This document shows positions 44,768-51,428 of a DNA stretch of 51,428 bases, piece by piece. Position 1 is the stretch's first letter, and the number at the start of each line of letters is the position of its first letter. The notes below the pieces were generated by a model. The model was given only the letters and a program-made list of their open reading frames with translations, was not told where the DNA came from and made no database searches. Origin of the DNA: Neisseria sp. (GTDB taxonomy: Bacteria; Pseudomonadota; Gammaproteobacteria; Burkholderiales; Neisseriaceae); assembly GCF_030523955.1 (NCBI RefSeq), contig NZ_JAUNHL010000018.1, forward strand, positions 1 to 51,428, written 5' to 3'. The translations under genes and the position numbers were made by a program.

Positions 44768-44873
44768 TATAGTGGTTTAAATTAAAAATAGGACAAGGCG
44801 ACGAGCCGCAGACAGTACAGATAGTACGGCAAGGCAAGGCAACGCTGTACCATTTTGAATTTAAGCCACTATA
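44768..44873. repeat. Correia-type element (CREE) upstream of the acyl-CoA dehydrogenase
   Basis: 106 bp with ends TATAGTGGTTTAAATT and AATTTAAGCCACTATA and the core GACAAGGCGACGAGCCGCAGACAGTAC. This is the canonical short CREE. It ends 26 bases before the start of the next gene and could supply its promoter. Confidence 0.87.
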
Positions 44874-44899
44874 TAACCAGAACAACAAGGAGAAAACTT

Positions 44900-47341
44900 A
44901 TGTGGGCAATCATCGCCGCCTTGGCCGGCCTCTTATTACTGGCTTTTTTCGGCGCCGCCTGGCCGTTCTGGCTGGCCTTAGCCGCTTTATTAACGCTTGC
45001 GGGAATTTTCCCTTGGTGGCTGGGCTTATTGTGGGCCGCGCTGTGCCTGCTGTTTGCCGTCGATTCCCTGCGCCTCAAATTCCTGAGCCAGCCGGCGTTC
45101 AGGCTGTTTAAAAACATTCTGCCGCCGCTCTCCGCCACCGAGCAGGCCGCCATCGATGCCGGTACGGTTTGGTGGGACGCCGAGATTTTCAACGGACGGC
45201 CGGATTGGCAGAAACTGTCGCAATACCGCGACCCAGAGCTCACGCCCGAAGAGCAATCGTTTCTGGACAACGAAACCGAAACCCTCTGCCAGATGCTCAA
45301 CGACTGGCGCTTTAGCCAACACGATAAAGACCTGCCGCCCGAAGTGTGGCAATACGTTAAAGACAAAGGCTTTATCGCGATGATTATCGAAAAATCATAC
45401 GGCGGGCTGGCATTTTCGCATTACGCCCATGCCAAAGTCGCCACCAAAATCGCCAGCCGCAGCCCGGCCGCAGCCTACATGATCATGCTGCCCAATTCGC
45501 TGGGACCGGCCGAACTCATCCAACATTACGGCACCGCCGAACAAAAAGATTACTACCTGCCGCGCCTGGCCAAAGGCATAGACATGCCCTGTTTTGCGCT
45601 CACCAGCCCTTGGGCGGGTTCCGACGCCGGCGCCATTCCGGATACCGGCATCGTGTGTTACGGCAGCTATACCGATCCGCGCGACGGCAGTTTTCACGAA
45701 AACGTATTGGGCATACGCGTCAGTTTTGAAAAGCGCTGGATCACTATGGCGCCGATCGCCACCGTTATCGGCTTGGCGTTCAAACTGCGCGACCCCGAAG
45801 GGCTGCTCGGCGGTGAGACCGACATCGGCATCACCTGCGCCCTCTTACCGACCGCCATGGAAGGGCTGCACCACCGCCGCCGGCATTATCCGAACGGCAC
45901 GCCGTTTTGGAACGGCCCGGTGTGGGGCAAAGATATTTTCTTTCCGCTCGAATGGATTATCGGCGGGCGCGACTATGCCGGCCAGGGCTGGCGGATGCTG
46001 ATGGAATGCCTGTCGATCGGCCGCTGCATCTCTCTGCCCTCGCAATCGGTGGGCAACGCCAAACACGCCGCCTGGACCACCTCCGCCTGGGCGGGCATCC
46101 GCCAGCAGTTCGGCCTGCCCATCGGCAAATTCGAAGGCGTGGCCGACGCACTGGCCCGCATCGGCGGCCATACCTACCAAATGGAAGCCACGCAGGATTT
46201 GGCCTTAACCGGCTTGGATCTGGGTGAAAACCCTTCGGTGATCTCCGCCATGGTGAAATTCAACAATACCGAGCGGCTGCGCAAAGTCATCAACGATGCG
46301 ATGGATATCCACGGCGGGCGCGCCGTGGTAACCGGGCCGCGCAACTATCTGGCGGCCATGTACAACGCCATCCCCATCGGCATCACGGTGGAAGGTGCCA
46401 ACATCTTAACCCGCAGCCTGATGATTTTCGGACAAGGTGCTTTCCGCTGCCACCATCACGTCTTGTCGGAAATCCGCGCACTGGAAGCCGATGACATAGC
46501 GGCGTTCGACCGCGCCTTTTGCAGCCACCTGCGCCAAAGCGCCGGCAATGCCGCCCGCAGCTTCGTCTTCGGCATCACCAACGGCGGCGGCCAAGCCCCC
46601 CGCGGCAAACTGGCTTTTGCCTATAAAAAGCTCAACCGTTTAAGCGCCGCTTTCGCCTTCGCCGCCGACGTCGCCATGCTCAGCCTGGGCGGCGACTTGA
46701 AACGGCGCGAAAGCCTCTCCGGCCGGTTGGCCGATGCCTTTTCCAACCTCTATATCGCCACGGCCTGTCTGAAACGCTTCGAGCGCGAAAGCAGCCAAAG
46801 TGCCGATTTGCCGTTGGCCGAATATGCGGTGCGCATGGCGTTGCATGAAACCGAAACCTCACTTTCCGGCCTGATTGCCAACCTGCCCAACCGCTGGGCG
46901 GCCGCCCTCTTGCGGCTGATCGTGTTCCCGCTCGGCAAACGCGAAGCTGCACCGAGCGACAAACTGGCGCACCAAGTGGCCGCCGACATGCAGCGGCACG
47001 ATGAAACACTCGAGCGCCTCACCCGCTTCCACTTCAAACCACAAGCCGAAGCCGACGACTTATACGAGCCGCTGGCCGTTTTAAAACCCGCGCTGGAAGC
47101 CGCGCGGCAAACCGGCAAGCTGGAGCAACTGTTGCGCAAAGCCGAAGCCAAAGGGCAGCTGACGGCAGAAACCCCCGCCGCCCGCATCAGCGAAGCCGTT
47201 GAGATGAACCTGATCAGCGAAGACGAAGCCGCGCAACTGCGCCAAGCCCGCCGCCTCATCAAAATCGCGATTACGGTAGACGACTTCGACATGGATTTGA
47301 ACGAACCGAATCCGCAGGTATTTGAAACCCGGGTGTTTTAA
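44900..47341 (+). CDS. fadE: FadE-type acyl-CoA dehydrogenase
   Basis: Membrane-associated flavoprotein that oxidises acyl-CoA to enoyl-CoA. From ATG 44900 (AAGGAGAAAA ribosome site) it has 813 residues, the length of E. coli FadE and twice that of ordinary dehydrogenases. It has two or three N-terminal membrane segments (about 1-65), the dehydrogenase core (about 90-520: FIAMIIEKSYGGLAFS, ALTSPWAGSDAG, DIHGGRAVVTGPRNY), and the FadE-specific C-terminal DUF1974 domain. In this setting it might act on saturated (dihydro-) hydroxycinnamoyl-CoA, as HcaD does, or on ordinary fatty acids. It lies after the regulator with its own terminator. Confidence 0.9.
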   Translation: MWAIIAALAGLLLLAFFGAAWPFWLALAALLTLAGIFPWWLGLLWAALCLLFAVDSLRLKFLSQPAFRLFKNILPPLSATEQAAIDAGTVWWDAEIFNGRPDWQKLSQYRDPELTPEEQSFLDNETETLCQMLNDWRFSQHDKDLPPEVWQYVKDKGFIAMIIEKSYGGLAFSHYAHAKVATKIASRSPAAAYMIMLPNSLGPAELIQHYGTAEQKDYYLPRLAKGIDMPCFALTSPWAGSDAGAIPDTGIVCYGSYTDPRDGSFHENVLGIRVSFEKRWITMAPIATVIGLAFKLRDPEGLLGGETDIGITCALLPTAMEGLHHRRRHYPNGTPFWNGPVWGKDIFFPLEWIIGGRDYAGQGWRMLMECLSIGRCISLPSQSVGNAKHAAWTTSAWAGIRQQFGLPIGKFEGVADALARIGGHTYQMEATQDLALTGLDLGENPSVISAMVKFNNTERLRKVINDAMDIHGGRAVVTGPRNYLAAMYNAIPIGITVEGANILTRSLMIFGQGAFRCHHHVLSEIRALEADDIAAFDRAFCSHLRQSAGNAARSFVFGITNGGGQAPRGKLAFAYKKLNRLSAAFAFAADVAMLSLGGDLKRRESLSGRLADAFSNLYIATACLKRFERESSQSADLPLAEYAVRMALHETETSLSGLIANLPNRWAAALLRLIVFPLGKREAAPSDKLAHQVAADMQRHDETLERLTRFHFKPQAEADDLYEPLAVLKPALEAARQTGKLEQLLRKAEAKGQLTAETPAARISEAVEMNLISEDEAAQLRQARRLIKIAITVDDFDMDLNEPNPQVFETRVF

Positions 47342-47350
47342 AGCGCATTC

Positions 47351-47394
47351 AATGCCTGTCTGAAAACCGCCCATCTGTTTTTCAGACAGGCATT
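47351..47394 (+). terminator. Inverted uptake-sequence terminator after fadE
   Basis: TGCCTGTCTGAA (47353-47364) pairs with TTCAGACAGGCA (47381-47392), loop 16 nt, outer AAT/ATT pairs, 12 bases past the stop. Confidence 0.78.
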
Positions 47395-47431
47395 CTTCTA
47401 AATTAAGCAAATATTGATTGTGAAAGAACAA

Positions 47432-47502
47432 CGGTAGGTCGGGCATAAATGCCCGACCTACGTCCCAATGCCTGTCATACTCGGGCTTGACCCGAGTATC
47501 TT
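47432..47502. repeat. Two palindromes in the fadE-polA gap
   Basis: GTAGGTCGGGCAT and ATGCCCGACCTAC (47434-47461) form a perfect hairpin; a degenerate relative lies at 50433-50463 after polA. Next is a truncated uptake word (TGCCTGTC) running into the TACTCGGG palindrome (47473-47502). A complete uptake word lies at 47595-47606, just before polA. Confidence 0.7.
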
Positions 47503-47611
47503 GCCATCTTTGCCGCAACCGCAAACTCACCGGCCTAGCCCAAAGATGCCCCGCCCGCCTTATCCCGTTATAATCCCGTCATCTCCAATCAGTTTTCAGA
47601 CAGGCATTCCC

Positions 47612-50431
47612 ATGTCCCAAACCCTGCTCCTCGTTGACGGCTCTTCCTATCTCTACCGCGCTTTTCACGCCATGGCGCCCTTAACCGCGCCCGACGGCAC
47701 GCCCACCGGTGCGCTTTACGGCGTGCTCAATATGCTGCGCCGCCTGCGCGCCGATTATGTGCACGACTATTGCGCGGTGGTGTTTGACGCCAAAGGCAAA
47801 AACTTCCGCCACCAAATGTTTCCCGACTACAAAGCCACCCGCCCGCCGATGCCCGACGACTTGCGCCCGCAGGCGGAAATGCTGCCGGAAATGGTGCGGC
47901 TGATGGGCTGGCCGGTGTTGGTGGTGCCCGACGTGGAAGCGGACGACGTGATCGGCACGCTGGCCAAACAGGGCGAAGCGGCGGGCTGGAACGTGGTGGT
48001 GTCCACCGGCGACAAAGACATGGCGCAACTGGTGAGCGAGCACGTTACGCTGGTGAACACCATGAGCAACGAAAAGCTCGATATCGACGGCGTAAAAGCC
48101 AAGTTCGGCGTGCGCCCCGACCAAATCATCGACTACCTCACGCTGATGGGCGACAAAGTGGACAACGTACCGGGCGTGGAAAAATGCGGCCCGAAAACCG
48201 CAGTGAAATGGCTGGAACAATACGGCACCTTGCAGGGTGTGATCGAACACGCGGGCGAAATCAAAGGCAAGGTAGGCGAAAACCTGCAAGCCGCGCTGCC
48301 TCAACTGCCCTTGTCTTACCAACTGGTGACCATTAAAACCGATGTCGATTTGCACGCTGAACTTTCAGACGGCCTCGAAAGCCTGCGCCGCAGCACGCCG
48401 AAATGGTCGCAGCTGGCGGTGGAATTCAAGCGCCTGAATTTCCGCACCTGGCTGAAAGAAGCCGAAGAACGCATGCATGAAGGCAACGGCGATTTGTTCG
48501 GCGCCGCGCACATTGGCGAACAGGCAGCATTGGCCGAACAAAGCCTGTCTGCGACCGCAGGAAGTCCCTTTGGGAACAATGTTTCAGACGGCCTGCCGCA
48601 AACCGCCCCCGCTCCCGCCGCGCTGAATTACCAAGCGGTTACCACCGAAGCGCAGTTCGCCGCGCTGCTGGAGAGATTATCTCAAGCCGAAGCCGTCGGC
48701 ATCGACACCGAAACCACCTCGCTCAACCCGATGGAAGCGCGGCTGGTGGGCATCAGCATCGCCTTTGCCGCGGGCGATGCCGTGTATATCCCGCTCGGCC
48801 ACACCCCCACCGCCGCGCCCGAACAGCTTGATTTAAACGAAGTATTAGGCCGTCTGAAACCGCATTTGGAAAATGCCTGTCTGAAAAAAATCGGCCAAAA
48901 CCTCAAATACGACCAACACATTTTCGCCAATTACGATATTGCCTTAAACGGCATTGCCGGCGACGCCATGCTCGCCTCGTATATTCTCGAAAGCCACTTG
49001 GGGCACGGCCTCGACGAATTAGCCGAACGCTGGCTCGCTCTGCCCACCATCACCTACGAATCCCTGTGCGGCAAAGGCGCCAAGCAAATCAGTTTTGCCG
49101 ACGTGGCGCTGGAGCAGGCCACCGAATACGCCGCGCAAGACGCCGATTTCGCCCTGCGCATCGAAAGCTGGCTTAAAGCGCGCATGGACGCCAAACAGCT
49201 GGAAATGTATCAAAACATGGAGCTGCCCGTGGCCCAAGTGCTGTTTGAAATGGAGCGCACCGGTGTATTAATCGACAAAAACGAACTCGCCCGCCAAAGC
49301 CACGAATTGGGCAGCGAACTGTTGCAGCTTGAGCAGCAGGCCTACCAAATCGCCGGCCAGCCGTTTAACCTCAACTCGCCCAAACAATTGCAGGAAATCC
49401 TGTTCGACAAAATGGGCATCCCCACCAAAGGGCTGAAAAAAACCGCTTCCGGCGGCATTTCCACCAACGAAGCCGTGCTCGAACAGCTCGCGCCAGACTA
49501 CCCGCTGCCCAACATCATCCTGCAAAACCGCGGCCTGGCCAAACTCAAATCCACCTACACCGACAAACTGCCCGAGATGATCAACCCGCAAACCGGCCGC
49601 GTGCACACCACCTACGCCCAAGCCGTCGCCATCACCGGCCGTCTTGCCAGCAACAACCCCAACCTGCAAAACATCCCCATCCGCACCGCCGAAGGCCGCC
49701 GCGTGCGCCGCGCCTTCACCGCCCCCGCCGGCAGCGTGATCGTATCCGCCGACTATTCGCAAATCGAACTGCGCATTATGGCGCACCTCTCCGGCGACAA
49801 AACCCTGCTCGCCGCCTTCCAAAACGGCGAAGACGTACACCGCCGCACCGCCGCCGAAGTGTTTGGCGTCGCCCCCGAAAGCGTCAGCAGCGAACAGCGC
49901 CGCTACGCCAAAACCATCAACTTCGGCCTGATCTACGGCATGGGGCAATATGGCCTCGCCAAATCGTTGGGCATCGACAACCTATCCGCCAAAAACTTTA
50001 TCGACCGCTACTTCTCCCGCTACCCCGGCGTGGCCGACTATATGCAGCGCACCAAAGAACAGGCCGCCGCGCAAGGTTATGTCGAAACCCTGTTCGGCCG
50101 CCGCCTCTACCTGCCCGACATCCGCGCCGCCAACGCCAACCAACGCGCCGGCGCCGAGCGCGCCGCCATCAACGCCCCCATGCAGGGCACCGCCTCCGAC
50201 CTGATCAAACGCGCCATGATAGACGTGCGCAACTGGCTCGTTTCAGACGGCCTGCAAAGCAAACTGATTATGCAGGTGCACGACGAATTGGTGTTGGAAG
50301 TAGTTGAATCGGAACTGGAATTGGTGAAACAGAAACTGCCTGAGATTATGGCAGGCGTGGCCGGTGGACAATTAAACGTGCCGCTGGTGGCCGAAGTGGG
50401 CGTGGGGGAGAATTGGGAAGAGGCGCATTGA
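47612..50431 (+). CDS. polA: DNA polymerase I
   Basis: Repair and Okazaki-fragment polymerase with all three activities predicted. From ATG 47612 it has 939 residues; the open frame extends upstream to 47468, but that part lies in repeat and uptake DNA. The 5'-3' exonuclease domain (1-290) has LLVDGSSYLYRAFHA and DVEADDVIGTLA. The 3'-5' exonuclease domain (near 345-535) keeps DTET (364-367) and AAQDADFAL, so proofreading looks intact. The polymerase domain has motif A (SADYSQIELR, near 712) and motif C (MQVHDELVLE, near 887-896). The interdomain linker (near 310-345) contains two partial or full uptake words. Confidence 0.97.
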   Translation: MSQTLLLVDGSSYLYRAFHAMAPLTAPDGTPTGALYGVLNMLRRLRADYVHDYCAVVFDAKGKNFRHQMFPDYKATRPPMPDDLRPQAEMLPEMVRLMGWPVLVVPDVEADDVIGTLAKQGEAAGWNVVVSTGDKDMAQLVSEHVTLVNTMSNEKLDIDGVKAKFGVRPDQIIDYLTLMGDKVDNVPGVEKCGPKTAVKWLEQYGTLQGVIEHAGEIKGKVGENLQAALPQLPLSYQLVTIKTDVDLHAELSDGLESLRRSTPKWSQLAVEFKRLNFRTWLKEAEERMHEGNGDLFGAAHIGEQAALAEQSLSATAGSPFGNNVSDGLPQTAPAPAALNYQAVTTEAQFAALLERLSQAEAVGIDTETTSLNPMEARLVGISIAFAAGDAVYIPLGHTPTAAPEQLDLNEVLGRLKPHLENACLKKIGQNLKYDQHIFANYDIALNGIAGDAMLASYILESHLGHGLDELAERWLALPTITYESLCGKGAKQISFADVALEQATEYAAQDADFALRIESWLKARMDAKQLEMYQNMELPVAQVLFEMERTGVLIDKNELARQSHELGSELLQLEQQAYQIAGQPFNLNSPKQLQEILFDKMGIPTKGLKKTASGGISTNEAVLEQLAPDYPLPNIILQNRGLAKLKSTYTDKLPEMINPQTGRVHTTYAQAVAITGRLASNNPNLQNIPIRTAEGRRVRRAFTAPAGSVIVSADYSQIELRIMAHLSGDKTLLAAFQNGEDVHRRTAAEVFGVAPESVSSEQRRYAKTINFGLIYGMGQYGLAKSLGIDNLSAKNFIDRYFSRYPGVADYMQRTKEQAAAQGYVETLFGRRLYLPDIRAANANQRAGAERAAINAPMQGTASDLIKRAMIDVRNWLVSDGLQSKLIMQVHDELVLEVVESELELVKQKLPEIMAGVAGGQLNVPLVAEVGVGENWEEAH
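48847..48885 (+). repeat. Uptake sequences of both dialects inside polA
   Basis: AGGCCGTCTGAA (48847-48858) and TGCCTGTCTGAA (48874-48885) lie 27 bases apart on the same strand, in frame within the 3'-5' exonuclease domain (encoding GRLK and ACLKK). Confidence 0.92.
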
Positions 50432-50432
50432 G

Positions 50433-50510
50433 GTGGTAGGTCGGGCATTAATGCTCGAACTACGATACTGCGCAGGGTGCAAAATATCGGATTCAAGAAT
50501 CCGATCTAAC
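50433..50510. repeat. Degenerate hairpins after polA
   Basis: A diverged copy of the GTAGGTCGGGCAT palindrome (50433-50463) and the perfect inverted repeat ATCGGATTCAAGAATCCGAT (50491-50510). The second is a familiar neisserial intergenic hairpin and could terminate polA, though no T run follows. Confidence 0.55.
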
Positions 50511-50542
50511 GCTTAATCACACTAAATCAATTAGAGTATACG

Positions 50543-51428
50543 ATGAGCAAAAAACAACCTTCAGAATCAACAAAAAATCAAAATAGATTTATTGCGTGGC
50601 TATATGAATCTAGAGGAAGGCTTATCCTATTAGTCGCCTTATTAGAAATGTCTATACTCATTCCAATTTTCATAAATGACTTAGCGTTTCTACATGAACA
50701 AGAAACGTGGAAAGCAATTTTTAAAGGTAATGGCATTTGGACCTTGGTTGTGTTGATGATTTCCGCACCCATTGCATTTTTTATTTGGAAGTTTCGTGAT
50801 GAAAACGCTCTTCAACAGTTAGAAAATCAACGGAAAGACGTTAACTTAAAAGAGTTTCATAAAATTGCCGAATGGGTCAGCGGCATGCATTTGGTTGAAG
50901 AAAAAATCACCGAAAAAGAGAAATATTCAAATTCAAAAGAGGGAGAAGATCATGGGGAGGGTAATGGGGACAAACCAAATGAATATGAAAGGATTAGAGA
51001 GTTTAGCCAATTAAATCCCAAGCAACATTTGCCTACCTTTAGCCGTCAGGATGGCGCGGTGGGTTTGCAGATTGCCGCCGTTCAAATGCTGCGTCCCTTT
51101 TATTGCGGCCATCATGGCGAGGCATTCCGCAAACCGGCTTTAAACCTATTAACCAGTGCCTGGCTGGCATTGTTCAAGCCCCATGAGCAGGATATAAAAC
51201 GGCAAAAAAATTTGGCTAAAAGCCCCTTAGCCGTTGCCCTAACGGAAGCCATTTTTGCAGACGGCGGCATTCATTTGACCCGCCACCCGGAAGTATTACC
51301 CAATCTGTACCTGCCATATATCAATTTGCATTTGCCCGGACTAGAGGAAGAGGTTCTGCATTCACTCGCTGGAACCTCTCTACAGGGAGCGAATTTATCT
51401 CGGGTAGATTTATCCGAGGCAGATTTAT
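50543..51428 (+). CDS. Membrane-anchored pentapeptide-repeat protein, 3' end outside the window
   Basis: An open frame of 295 codons from ATG 50543 to the window edge with no stop. The N-terminal part has two membrane segments (about 26-46 and 66-84) joined by a short loop, then a charged, glutamate/lysine-rich linker (about 88-150). A domain of unknown type follows (about 155-280: DGAVGLQIAAVQMLRPFYCGHHGEAF). The visible end (GANLSRVDLSEADL) begins A(D/N)Lxx pentapeptide repeats. The first 450 bases are clearly more AT-rich than the rest and than polA, so the N-terminus may have a separate origin. Function unknown. Confidence 0.8.
   Translation, partial: MSKKQPSESTKNQNRFIAWLYESRGRLILLVALLEMSILIPIFINDLAFLHEQETWKAIFKGNGIWTLVVLMISAPIAFFIWKFRDENALQQLENQRKDVNLKEFHKIAEWVSGMHLVEEKITEKEKYSNSKEGEDHGEGNGDKPNEYERIREFSQLNPKQHLPTFSRQDGAVGLQIAAVQMLRPFYCGHHGEAFRKPALNLLTSAWLALFKPHEQDIKRQKNLAKSPLAVALTEAIFADGGIHLTRHPEVLPNLYLPYINLHLPGLEEEVLHSLAGTSLQGANLSRVDLSEADL

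Noticed and set aside
47468-47611. 48-residue N-terminal extension of PolA
   Set aside because: It runs through a palindromic repeat and an uptake word; the polymerase family starts at MSQTLLLVDGSSYLYR.

Overview
The window reads as chromosome of a Neisseria-type betaproteobacterium. Three things point there: a complete division and cell-wall (dcw) cluster in neisserial order, Correia-type repeat elements (CREE), and many DNA uptake sequences. The dominant uptake word is TGCCTGTCTGAA, which I recall as the variant dialect described for Neisseria wadsworthii and relatives, not the classical ATGCCGTCTGAA. The AG-type word AGGCCGTCTGAA is also present. Species is not provable from the sequence alone.

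Region 1 (1-21250, all genes on the minus strand) is the dcw cluster. In transcription order it runs mraZ, rsmH, ftsL, ftsI/penA, murE, an M23 peptidase, murF, an arylamine N-acetyltransferase, mraY, a truncated hemoglobin, a GIY-YIG protein, a 70-residue unknown, murD, ftsW, murG, murC, ddl, ftsQ, ftsA and ftsZ. A strong promoter and a MraZ-type tandem operator precede mraZ, and ftsZ has its own promoter. The four non-dcw inserts around mraY sit among near-identical repeats that join an uptake sequence to a palindrome.

Region 2 (21400-33650) holds midA, tRNA-Met and tRNA-Ala behind a consensus promoter, cbpA-cbpM, an ASBT-type sodium symporter, an RluA-family pseudouridine synthase, a Spy-like lipoprotein, lptD-surA (overlapping), and divergently amgK and murJ. 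Most of these serve the envelope. Region 3 (33950-37190) holds a dicarboxylate-type (DASS) anion transporter and a fused two-domain ABC permease.

Region 4 (37269-47394) is the most distinctive part. It is a hydroxycinnamate (ferulate/coumarate) catabolic cluster: a frameshifted thioesterase, hydroxycinnamoyl-CoA hydratase-lyase, vanillin-type aldehyde dehydrogenase, feruloyl-CoA synthetase, an aromatic-acid MFS transporter, a MarR regulator and a FadE-type acyl-CoA dehydrogenase. It resembles the hca genes of Acinetobacter. CREEs lie at three junctions of this cluster, and a promoter with a palindromic candidate operator precedes the hydratase-lyase. The predicted route is ferulate to feruloyl-CoA, then vanillin plus acetyl-CoA, then vanillate. 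Ring-cleavage genes are not in the window.

Region 5 (47612-51428) holds polA and the start of a membrane-anchored pentapeptide-repeat protein that runs off the window end.
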